Shown: in pieces, positions 57,105 through 64,000 of the stretch
Layout of the letters: every line of letters starts with the position of its first letter
Numbering within the stretch: the stretch's first letter is position 1
From: a virus
Length of the DNA stretch: 64,000 nucleotides
Virus record (IMG/VR): IMGVR_UViG_3300024999_000055
Location: 1 to 64,000 of that record
Reading direction: 5' to 3' (one strand)
Made by a program: the position numbers and the translations under genes
Notes under the pieces: model-generated
Databases searched by the model: none
Seen by the model: only the letters and a program-made list of their open reading frames with translations
What the model was told of the DNA's origin: nothing

Positions 57105-57812
57105 TTATAATTTATCATAAGTCTTATCTCTTTCTTTAACAATTTTATATAGATAACTAGGTTTATTAATCGTATCCATAATTATTTCTTCTGTGATTTC
57201 TATTTCATTATCACATTCAGAACAATATTCATAAGAGTAATTTAATATAGGTTGTAAACTATCAAATTCTGCTTCTTCACTATCTGATAATTTTTCCTTT
57301 TTATTTAATTCAAAATATCTAAGATACCTATTTATCTTTTTTTCATCCATAATAATATAATTACAGCATATATACATTTTGTAGTATCTTTCTAATATTT
57401 GTTTTGATACTAAAAATTCTAATATTTTATTTATATTCACAATCTCTTTTGACCAATTTTTAAATATTTTAGTTAATTTAGGTGTGTATTCATGTAAATA
57501 AGAATGAAATCCCCATTCCACTAAAAATTTATCTAATTTAATCTTATCTCCTTCAGATATAAAGTTTAATTCTTTAATCTCAGGATAATGATGTACACCT
57601 AATAGTTCTGAATATTCTTGTAATTTTTTATTGTCTATAATATCATTGATTTCTGATGTTAAATATCTGAATGAAAAATATGAAGGTAGTATTTTAGTAA
57701 AATCAGTCAATTCTTCTCTTGAGAATTGCTTAAATTCTTCAATGTTAATTTGTTTTAAATATGTATTAAATTCAGTGTATTTATTTATAATTGTTTGTAG
57801 ATAATTATTCAT
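57105..57812 (-). CDS. Hypothetical 235-residue helical protein
   Basis: Predominantly helical; CNYIIMDEKKINRYLRYFEL and YEYCSECDNEIEITEE (one CxxC pair) near the C-terminus. No catalytic motif or family recognised. Ribosome binding site AAGGAGAT. Confidence 0.68.
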   Translation of the reverse strand: MNNYLQTIINKYTEFNTYLKQINIEEFKQFSREELTDFTKILPSYFSFRYLTSEINDIIDNKKLQEYSELLGVHHYPEIKELNFISEGDKIKLDKFLVEWGFHSYLHEYTPKLTKIFKNWSKEIVNINKILEFLVSKQILERYYKMYICCNYIIMDEKKINRYLRYFELNKKEKLSDSEEAEFDSLQPILNYSYEYCSECDNEIEITEEIIMDTINKPSYLYKIVKERDKTYDKL

Positions 57813-57815
57813 ATT

Positions 57816-58169
57816 TTAATCTCCTTTATCCTTTTCTTTCTGTTTCTTCTTAACTTTCTTAATTTCTAATGCTAATTTACTATCTCCTTCACCATTGTCT
57901 TCCTTTTTATCTTTCTTTAACTTTTTATCACACCATTTTAATACTCCACAACAACCTACATAACCTTTTACAGTTTTATCTTTACATGTTGATCTAGGGA
58001 ATTCCATATACATGTCATAACCTTCTTTTGCTGTCCAATTCATTTTAACAATTTCTGTGATTAGATTTGGACAATTGTTTTGGTTAGTTGTGGATTCTGT
58101 GGGGTATGTAGAGTCTATATTTTCTATTGTATTGTCATTATTTTCGTTTTCTTCTTCGATATTATGTAT
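57816..58169 (-). CDS. Hypothetical charged protein, probable ATA start
   Basis: 117 residues from ATA 58169, 8 bases after AAGGAGG. The N-terminal 42 residues are acidic and Thr/Asn-rich (IEEENENNDNTIENI), then NWTAKEGYDMYMEF with STCKD and VGCCGVLKWC, and a Lys-rich tail (KKVKKKQKEKDKGD). The first ATG (58043) has no ribosome binding site. It may bind nucleic acid through the tail. Confidence 0.6.
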   Translation of the reverse strand: MHNIEEENENNDNTIENIDSTYPTESTTNQNNCPNLITEIVKMNWTAKEGYDMYMEFPRSTCKDKTVKGYVGCCGVLKWCDKKLKKDKKEDNGEGDSKLALEIKKVKKKQKEKDKGD

Positions 58170-58182
58170 GAAAGATACCTCC

Positions 58183-58374
58183 TTAAACTTCTATTCTATC
58201 AATTATCTCTTTTGGTTTACAATATCCTATTTGACATTTACCACATAACCATTTCTTATCTAATTGATGCTCCCAACACCATGTACCATTATCTCTTCCT
58301 TCTTTTTCATCTGTAATATATCCGCAATGAGTACATGGATGAAATGATATTCTGTATCTTGTTCTTTTTAACAT
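58183..58374 (-). CDS. 63-residue zinc protein
   Basis: Start ATG 58374 follows AAAGGAG; a longer frame upstream overlaps the next gene. FHPCTHCGYI, GTWCWEHQ, WLCGKCQIGYC: five Cys and a His. Its WCWEH/GK layout resembles other small zinc proteins here. Confidence 0.65.
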   Translation of the reverse strand: MLKRTRYRISFHPCTHCGYITDEKEGRDNGTWCWEHQLDKKWLCGKCQIGYCKPKEIIDRIEV

Positions 58375-58391
58375 GATTTTAATCTCCTTTA

Positions 58392-58577
58392 TTAATCTGC
58401 ACACCTATCACATTTACCTGAATCAGTATAATCAGCAAACAATACTCCGCATACTGGACAATGCTCTAAACAATCATCACAAAAAACATCATTATATTGT
58501 TCATATTTATTGTGTGGTTTTAATTCTGATAACTTTAATAGTTTACCACAATCAGCACATTGTTTGTATTCGTCCAT
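58392..58577 (-). CDS. 61-residue double zinc-ribbon protein
   Basis: YKQCADCGKLL, VFCDDCLEHCPVCGVLF and KCDRCAD: eight Cys in four CxxC pairs, a compact two-zinc fold. Good ribosome binding site (AAAGGAG). Confidence 0.7.
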   Translation of the reverse strand: MDEYKQCADCGKLLKLSELKPHNKYEQYNDVFCDDCLEHCPVCGVLFADYTDSGKCDRCAD

Positions 58578-58602
58578 AATTTTATTCTCCTTTTTATTCT
58601 TA

Positions 58603-58806
58603 TTATTTTATTAATTCATATTTTGCATTTAAATTGCTAAATGTTAAAGGGATAACTCCATTAACTATACCAAATTGATCACAATACCATATAACCCCAT
58701 TCATTTTAGTTATATACCAATATTCATTTATTGCATAATTTGCTTTAAATATTTGTCCTTCTTGAATTATATTGATAACTTCACTTAAACTAATAGGGTG
58801 ATACAT
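58603..58806 (-). CDS. Hypothetical 67-residue protein
   Basis: MYHPISLSEVINIIQEGQIF: beta-rich small domain (KANYAINEYWYITKMNG). Starts just downstream of the TnpB right end; the element appears to have inserted upstream of this gene. Confidence 0.6.
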   Translation of the reverse strand: MYHPISLSEVINIIQEGQIFKANYAINEYWYITKMNGVIWYCDQFGIVNGVIPLTFSNLNAKYELIK

Positions 58807-58856
58807 ATTTATTCTTCCTTTCTTTTTTATTTTAATTTCATCACCAATCCTCGAAT

Positions 58857-58882
58857 TTATTCAAATATTCCTATTTGATTTG
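58857..58882 (-). ncRNA. Candidate right-end guide RNA end of the 58883 TnpB
   Basis: Minus strand AATCAAATAGGAATATTTGA and ATAA (58880-58857) directly after the tnpB stop. It differs by one base from the end after the other tnpB (24567-24589). A guide would start near 58857 and read ATTCGAGGATTGGTGATG. Confidence 0.6.
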
Positions 58883-60097
58883 TTAGATTATATTAACTCT
58901 AACTGGATGTAAACCTACACCCTCTATTCCCTCTGCAAAAGCATCAGGAAATACTTTTTTAATAATCTGGTATGCACCATTTAAGTCTGCATTAATAAAT
59001 TCACCTCCATTACTTTGAAATAATCCTCTTGCCACTCTTCTACTTTTATTATAATTTTCTTTACATGGTATTTCACCATCAAGAAAACTTGTACCAGAAG
59101 TATATGATTCTTCTGTTTCAATAAAATTAATACCAACATTCTCACATTTGTATTTAATCTTTTCAATAAATAAACTATGTGGAATACCAACAAAATTCTG
59201 ATTAACTTTCCTACTCATATTACTTTCTTGTTTCCAATCTTTATTTTTACCTACTACCACAGTATCGATATTATTCTCAATGCACCAATTAATTATGTAT
59301 TTACTTGTTTTATGTATATAATCAGTTATTTTATTATTTCGTTTATTAGTTAATTGCTGTAGTTTATTACTCCAATTTTTATCATGTTTTAATTTTAAAT
59401 CAGATTGTTTTTTAGATTTTTCTTTATTATAATACTGATTTATAGATTTCAATGGTTTACCATTAATTATGAATGATTGTAATCCAATATTATTCCCTAC
59501 AGTCGCCAAATTATCTATTCCAATATCTATCCCTATTATATTGTTATTATAACTTATTTTTTCTGGAACATCAATTTCGTAAACAATTTCCATTATATAT
59601 GTATCACTTTTTGGTATAAATCTCACTTGCATAAGTTTACCATTTACATTAGTTCTTATTTTATTATTTAATGGTTTTAATTTACTCCAACTAAATCTTA
59701 AATAACCATCACTTATACTGAATTTAATATTATCAATTATTAAATTATATCTTCCTTCTTTTTCTTTATAATTAGGAAGTTTAGGTTTACCTAAAAATTT
59801 ATCTTTGTTTTTATTCCATTCTTTAATACCTGCAAAAAATGACCTCCAATTTTGATCAAGTAATTTTAAAGTTTGTTGACCTACATTGCTCCCTATTTCT
59901 TTATATGGTTCAGATTCTTTACACAACTGAAATAATTCATTATATCTAATCCATTTTTTATTATTTATAAATTCTTGACGAATTATATAATTAGCATAAT
60001 TATAAAGATTTTTAGATTTAAAACATAACTCATCTATTAATTTCCATTGTGGATTATTCTTTTTAATGATATGTTGTTCAACTCTATTTGTTTTCAT
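58883..60097 (-). CDS. tnpB: TnpB/OrfB-family protein
   Basis: 404 residues. RuvC motif I GIDIGIDNLATV (Asp191) and motif III INADLNGAYQI (Asp371) are present. VVVGKNKDWKQES occupies the place of motif II, with no Glu in the usual position but one in WKQE. The last zinc ribbon is degenerate (YTSGTSFLD instead of a CxxC), as in a common clostridial OrfB subgroup. No TnpA is next to it. ATG 60097 with AAGGAC. It is a second, divergent tnpB on the minus strand, sharing the right-end motif with the first. Confidence 0.85.
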   Translation of the reverse strand: MKTNRVEQHIIKKNNPQWKLIDELCFKSKNLYNYANYIIRQEFINNKKWIRYNELFQLCKESEPYKEIGSNVGQQTLKLLDQNWRSFFAGIKEWNKNKDKFLGKPKLPNYKEKEGRYNLIIDNIKFSISDGYLRFSWSKLKPLNNKIRTNVNGKLMQVRFIPKSDTYIMEIVYEIDVPEKISYNNNIIGIDIGIDNLATVGNNIGLQSFIINGKPLKSINQYYNKEKSKKQSDLKLKHDKNWSNKLQQLTNKRNNKITDYIHKTSKYIINWCIENNIDTVVVGKNKDWKQESNMSRKVNQNFVGIPHSLFIEKIKYKCENVGINFIETEESYTSGTSFLDGEIPCKENYNKSRRVARGLFQSNGGEFINADLNGAYQIIKKVFPDAFAEGIEGVGLHPVRVNII

Positions 60098-60194
60098 TTA
60101 TATGTCCTTATATAATTATTTTAATTTACCACGTTTAGGTCATATTTTATAGTTAATTATTCTAAAATTTAATCTATAAATTTTAATAAGATAT

Positions 60195-60248
60195 AATCTT
60201 CTTTGGGTAAGACCCATACCCTCTATCTTCTTATAATAATTGAAGATT
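60195..60248 (-). ncRNA. Structured leader with alternative stems before the minus-strand tnpB
   Basis: On the minus strand AATCTTC (60248-60242) can pair with GAAGAT (60230-60225) or with GAAGATT (60201-60195); between them GGGTA/TACCC (60221-60217/60209-60205) forms a hairpin. The two long stems exclude each other, which suggests a switch. The surrounding 262-base gap (60098-60359) has no gene. Confidence 0.5.
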
Positions 60249-60287
60249 ACTTTTTGTTTTAACTACCACCCTCTTCCCTTGGATATT

Positions 60288-60316
60288 ATTATAATTGTTT
60301 TCAGTTTGATTGTCAA
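60288..60316 (-). promoter_or_regulatory. Consensus sigma-A promoter, minus strand
   Basis: TTGACA (60316-60311), 17-base spacer, TATAAT (60293-60288), just after recD2. It drives tnpB and the small-gene operon below 60 kb. Confidence 0.85.
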
Positions 60317-60359
60317 TATTTATTTTTATATTTTGTTAATATTAATTTATTTAATTTAT

Positions 60360-63300
60360 TTAATTTAAACATTTTATTAACATATCTTTTAAATGTGTTT
60401 GTTTGGTCGAAACACTGGTTTGTTTAATTGCATATCTCAATGCTCTATTTTCAGCACATAATACACAATATTCTTTTGCTCTAGTTAACATTGTATACAC
60501 CATTTCCTTAGTTAATAATTTATAGTGAGAGTAATCCAACGCTGCTATTACATATTTTATTCCAGAACCCTGTGCCTTATGACAAGTCATTACATAGCCA
60601 AGAGATATTTTAGGTAAATGAGACTTAGGAATATATATATTACCTTTATTATTAAAATTAACAATTAGAGTATTTCTTATATAATCAATATCAACTACAA
60701 TTCCTAAATCTCCATTGAATATTGGAATTTCATCTCCATATTCATTTACTGTTTTATAATTATTTTTATTATTTAAGACTTTATCACCTATATAAATTGT
60801 GAAAGGATATTTTGAGTTATCTCCAACAATTAACCCTTTTTTATTTTTAGTATCAATAACAATTTCCTGCAATAAATTATTTAAGTAGTAAGCACTTGCT
60901 TTTCCTCTTTCTTTCATTGGTACAATGACTTGAATATCAAATATGCTTTCAGTTTTTGGTAATAATTCTTTAAAGTGTTCTACAACCTTTGTATGAGTAT
61001 TATTTTTGTCTTTATATATATCTAATTTTAAGTCTTGTAATTCTCCTCTAATTTCTATACCTGTGAAATCTTTATCAATAATTTGTTCTTGATTTTTAAT
61101 TTTAATACTTTCTGTAATAATTGCTGATTTTTCTGCTTGTCTATGAATTTTTGTAAGTTTTACAATTTTTATATATCCACTTTGAATCATATCAAACATA
61201 ATATTTCCGACACCAATAGATTCCAATTGATGCTCGTCACCTAACATGATTAATTTTGATCCAGTTTCTATAGCTTGAATTAATTTATAAAAAATATCTG
61301 CCCCATCCATAGATATCTCATCATGAATAATTATTTTTACAGGAAGTTTATTGTTTTTATTATATGTAAAACCAGTTTCAGGATTATATCCTAATAATCT
61401 ATGAATTGTATAACCATCTTCACCAGTTATTTCACTTAAATTACACGAAGCTCTACCTGATAATGCGGTTTGGGCAAAAGAATAGTTTTTCTTAAACACT
61501 TCTAATTCCCCTGCTACTGTGCTACTCTTTCCACAATTTCCAGTAATAAATATTTTATTATTCCTTCTTAATATTAACATTCCTGAAGGTACAGTGAAAC
61601 AATATTTATATCCATCTAATGTTTTATATTTAGTTATTGGTGTTTTTGTGTGAGGATTAACAATAGTGATGTCTATATTATTTGTTGGTAAAACGCAATA
61701 ACAAGGATTATCATATCTTTCGTCAATATATATTGTCGCTCTAATACCACAAGCAGAAAATGCAAACTGCATAAAATCTGCACTTTCTTTTTCTATTGTA
61801 ATAAATCTAGGCAGTGAATTTTTTGGACTTGAACTATCCCAATATTTATATTCATCAATTATTATTTTTAATTGATTATTTGAACATTTATACCAGTAAC
61901 TATCAAATATTTTACTTCTTTTAGGAGCATCAAAATAAATATATGTAAGATTATCTTTTGTAGTAATAGAATAATTAATATTACAATCATTTAATAATTG
62001 TAATGCTCTTTTTATTTTTCTTTCTTTTGAAAAACATAACCTACATCTATTTGTTGAGGTAGTATCGTGAAAATAACCGTCAGCATGTATACAAACCATT
62101 AGTCTAATTTCATTATCTGTTAAATCTATACCATTTGATGAATAATTAAATGTTGTAATAAATTTACCGTCAAAACCATTTTTCTTTTTATTGTGCTTTT
62201 GAATCATCTCAGACATTTTAATATTTATAATATTATTTTTATAATTTTTATATATTACTTTGTGTTCATCACATAAACACTGATTTGCCCCTCTTGTTTC
62301 AAAATGCCATAGGTATTCAGAAGGATATTTATGATATTTTAACGGATTAACTAATTCAGAATTTCCATTTTTATTATATTGTAATACTTTATCACTCTCT
62401 TTATAATTTGATATTTTCGCCCATTTTACACCATTGAAATATTCTGTATCACAATCTACACAACCTGCCGATCCCGTAATCATTACCACTTGATTTTCAA
62501 GAATAGTTTTAATCCCTTCTATTTGTTCTTCTGTAAATTCCCATCCTTGTCTTTGTTCTAGTTTTTGAATTCTATCTTCCCAATCTTTAAATTCAAAATA
62601 ATTTTCTACTTCATTTAGCCTTTTTAACTCTTTGGCAATATTTTCTTCCAAGTTATAATATTTCATTAAGCTAATTTTATCTTGGTTTTCACTTGTCCAA
62701 ATTATGTTTTGATTCTTCATTTCACGCAATGCCTGTGTTAGAGTTTCTTGTGGTAATTCACATCCAATTGTCCCATCTACAGCATCTAGAAGATTATCTA
62801 TATCCACCCATGTATTACCAATATATGCTTCCTGATGTAAATAGTATTTAACATACGCTTTTACTCTATTAATTGAATATTCCCCTAATCCACTATTTAA
62901 AGCCATTTCATCTGCTTTATCCCATCCAATTCCATCAATTTCATCAATTAATATATATGGATTTTCCTCTATTTTTGCAATTACTGTATTTGGACTTCCA
63001 TAAAAATCAACTAATTTTTCGATTGTATTGTTACTTAACCCATATTTATCTAATTTTACATATGCTTCTGAATAATCTTTACTGTTTTCATATTTTTCTA
63101 TTAGTTTTAAAGCAGTTGGAACACCAATCCCTTTTACTGTGCATAATGCTTTAATATCATTATCTTCCAATACTTCAATAGGATTTTCAAAAGTTTTAAA
63201 CAATTCAATACATTGTTTTTCAGGTAATATTTTTTCTAAAAATTTATATTGATCTTCTTTATTATTTAATTTTATATCTATACACATGAAAATTATTTTA

Positions 63301-63557
63301 TATTGTATGCCAAATCTTTCATTTTCTACTTCTTTGCCAATAATTACATAAATTTCATCATCATTTATTTCACACATACATCCAGTTAATGTAATAGTTC
63401 CCCATTTATTTATTCGTGGTTCTCCTTGCAATGTATCTAAGATAGTAACGGAAATTATACCAAAATCTCCGTTACCAATAATCTTATTTTTAGGAAACAT
63501 TTGTTTAGATAAACGACATTTGCATTTAATCATTATATCGTCTTGATTTTGTTCCAA
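60360..63557 (-). CDS. recD2: RecD2-type SF1 helicase with intein in the Walker A motif
   Basis: 1,065 residues encoded; about 756 after removal of the 309-residue intein (366-674), the size of RecD2. The extein has N-terminal helix-hairpin-helix repeats (CTVKGIGVPTALKLIEKY) and the SF1 motifs: Walker A GSAG-CGKSST split by the intein, Walker B IIIHDEISMD, LGDEHQLESIGVGN, HRQAEKSA, and late motifs GYVMTCHKAQGSG and MVYTMLTRAKEYC. RecD2 is a 5'-3' helicase of DNA repair and, in phages, replication or recombination. Start is TTG 63557, 7 bases after AAAGGAGG. It lies just after dnaE in the replication region. Confidence 0.93.
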   Translation of the reverse strand: MEQNQDDIMIKCKCRLSKQMFPKNKIIGNGDFGIISVTILDTLQGEPRINKWGTITLTGCMCEINDDEIYVIIGKEVENERFGIQYKIIFMCIDIKLNNKEDQYKFLEKILPEKQCIELFKTFENPIEVLEDNDIKALCTVKGIGVPTALKLIEKYENSKDYSEAYVKLDKYGLSNNTIEKLVDFYGSPNTVIAKIEENPYILIDEIDGIGWDKADEMALNSGLGEYSINRVKAYVKYYLHQEAYIGNTWVDIDNLLDAVDGTIGCELPQETLTQALREMKNQNIIWTSENQDKISLMKYYNLEENIAKELKRLNEVENYFEFKDWEDRIQKLEQRQGWEFTEEQIEGIKTILENQVVMITGSAGCVDCDTEYFNGVKWAKISNYKESDKVLQYNKNGNSELVNPLKYHKYPSEYLWHFETRGANQCLCDEHKVIYKNYKNNIINIKMSEMIQKHNKKKNGFDGKFITTFNYSSNGIDLTDNEIRLMVCIHADGYFHDTTSTNRCRLCFSKERKIKRALQLLNDCNINYSITTKDNLTYIYFDAPKRSKIFDSYWYKCSNNQLKIIIDEYKYWDSSSPKNSLPRFITIEKESADFMQFAFSACGIRATIYIDERYDNPCYCVLPTNNIDITIVNPHTKTPITKYKTLDGYKYCFTVPSGMLILRRNNKIFITGNCGKSSTVAGELEVFKKNYSFAQTALSGRASCNLSEITGEDGYTIHRLLGYNPETGFTYNKNNKLPVKIIIHDEISMDGADIFYKLIQAIETGSKLIMLGDEHQLESIGVGNIMFDMIQSGYIKIVKLTKIHRQAEKSAIITESIKIKNQEQIIDKDFTGIEIRGELQDLKLDIYKDKNNTHTKVVEHFKELLPKTESIFDIQVIVPMKERGKASAYYLNNLLQEIVIDTKNKKGLIVGDNSKYPFTIYIGDKVLNNKNNYKTVNEYGDEIPIFNGDLGIVVDIDYIRNTLIVNFNNKGNIYIPKSHLPKISLGYVMTCHKAQGSGIKYVIAALDYSHYKLLTKEMVYTMLTRAKEYCVLCAENRALRYAIKQTSVSTKQTHLKDMLIKCLN
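61536..62462 (-). other. Intein with LAGLIDADG homing endonuclease inside recD2
   Basis: Residues 366-674. Begins with Cys (CVDCDTEYFNGVKW), has CLCDEHKV as the block B His region, and ends FITGN before Cys675 of the extein. The last Asn and the +1 Cys fit splicing; the penultimate residue is Gly instead of His. In the middle, RLMVCIHADGYFHD is a LAGLIDADG-type motif, with FMQFAFSACGI as the second block. It inserts in the P-loop of the helicase, so an unspliced protein would be inactive. Confidence 0.88.
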
Positions 63558-63571
63558 AACTCTACCTCCTT

Positions 63572-64000
63572 TTATTCTACTAATTGAACTCTATCACTTT
63601 GTAAAATCAATGTTCCGTCTTCTTTAACTTCTATTATTCTTTGAATACTATGTTGATAAATAGAATTTTTATATCTTTTTGGTTTGAATATATCTCCTCT
63701 TCTGAAACCAGTTACCAATAATAATTCTGATCTTTTAAACCATCCGTTTTCTAAAATTATTTTTTTAGTTTTTCCTTTATCATCTATACCATTGTCTTTA
63801 GAAATTGTTTTATCATAAAAAGAAAATTGTCCTGAATAAAACTTCAAGGTTACAACACCTTCGGGAGTTAGGATAGTTACTGAATGTTTATTTTTATCTC
63901 TATCTAAAACAGTTCCTATAATTCTATCCAATTGAAACTTGGGATATTGTAATCCTTTATATTTTGTAAACCCAATTACTATGGGTTCTTCAGGTAAAGA
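63572..64000 (-). CDS. dnaE: DNA polymerase III alpha subunit (DnaE type), C-terminal part
   Basis: Only the C-terminus is in the window; the frame is open to base 64000 (142 residues). RIIGTVLDRDKNKHSVTIL then LTPEGVVTLKFYSGQFSFYD, and WFKRSELLLVTGFRRGDIF match the C-terminal OB-fold region of DnaE-type polymerases in Firmicute phages. The phage thus carries its own replicative polymerase, next to RecD2. The TTG at 63931 is internal and not a start. Stop lies 14 bases before recD2. Confidence 0.85.
   Translation of the reverse strand, partial: SLPEEPIVIGFTKYKGLQYPKFQLDRIIGTVLDRDKNKHSVTILTPEGVVTLKFYSGQFSFYDKTISKDNGIDDKGKTKKIILENGWFKRSELLLVTGFRRGDIFKPKRYKNSIYQHSIQRIIEVKEDGTLILQSDRVQLVE

Noticed and set aside
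58883-60097. Nuclease-dead TnpB repressor (TldR) reading of the second tnpB
   Set aside because: Motif II is unusual, but the first and last RuvC Asp are kept and a Glu is nearby; loss of activity cannot be claimed.
1-64000. CRISPR array or tRNA genes
   Set aside because: No regularly spaced direct repeats and no cloverleaf with a TTCRA arm and CCA-end context were found on either strand by eye.

Overview
The window is one contiguous piece of a large, very AT-rich bacteriophage genome of the Clostridium kind. The reasons are the strong AGGAGGTG-type ribosome binding sites, the TTGACA/TATAAT promoters with 17-base spacers, an anaerobic (class III) ribonucleotide reductase, and a siphovirus-type tail cassette. 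A large serine recombinase, antirepressors and Cro-like repressors point to a temperate or pseudolysogenic life cycle. The genus is an inference; no search was run.

Layout. (1) Bases 1-24,500, plus strand: late genes. In order these are tape measure protein (open at the left edge), Dit-like distal tail protein, Tal-like baseplate protein, a fibronectin-III fibre, a beta-helix tail spike, a radical SAM/SPASM enzyme, amidase endolysin and holin. Two islands of small regulatory genes, each with its own consensus promoter, interrupt the tail cassette (5.3-7.4 kb and 11.3-14.7 kb). One holds an antirepressor gene whose middle has been replaced by a nuclease-like ORF. (2) 22.9-33.8 kb: accessory and mobile DNA. 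It holds a TnpB with a guide-RNA end, an SF2 helicase, two HNH endonucleases, a Mom-like DNA-modification protein, a DGQHR (DndB-like) protein and the serine integrase. Two copies of a covarying pseudoknotted RNA stand in front of the helicase and of one HNH gene. (3) 33.8-64 kb, minus strand: a tightly packed early region. It has a nucleotide-metabolism set (5'-nucleotidase, NMP kinase, ThyA, aspartate carbamoyltransferase, dUTPase, NrdG, NrdD, thioredoxin-like protein), a Dam-type methyltransferase and about 40 very small proteins, many with Cys-X2-Cys pairs. It continues with a second TnpB, a RecD2 helicase with an intein in its Walker A motif, and the C-terminus of a DnaE-type polymerase at the right edge.

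Two patterns stand out. First, about fifteen genes or short ORFs have a good ribosome binding site but no ATG, GTG or TTG at the right distance. Instead ATA, ATC or ATT sits there, often exactly 6 bases after GGTG, the same register as ATG in neighbouring genes. Second, the two leader RNAs at 24.93-25.00 kb and 29.40-29.49 kb share a three-way junction, a 5-base AGGCC loop, an 8-base loop with TTCC, a 12-base linker and a compensated pseudoknot, although most paired bases differ. I do not recognise this RNA.

Many starts were moved from the first possible codon to the codon that fits the ribosome binding site. Several small genes below are too short or too oddly started for ordinary ORF calling. 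No tRNA, rRNA or CRISPR array was seen.
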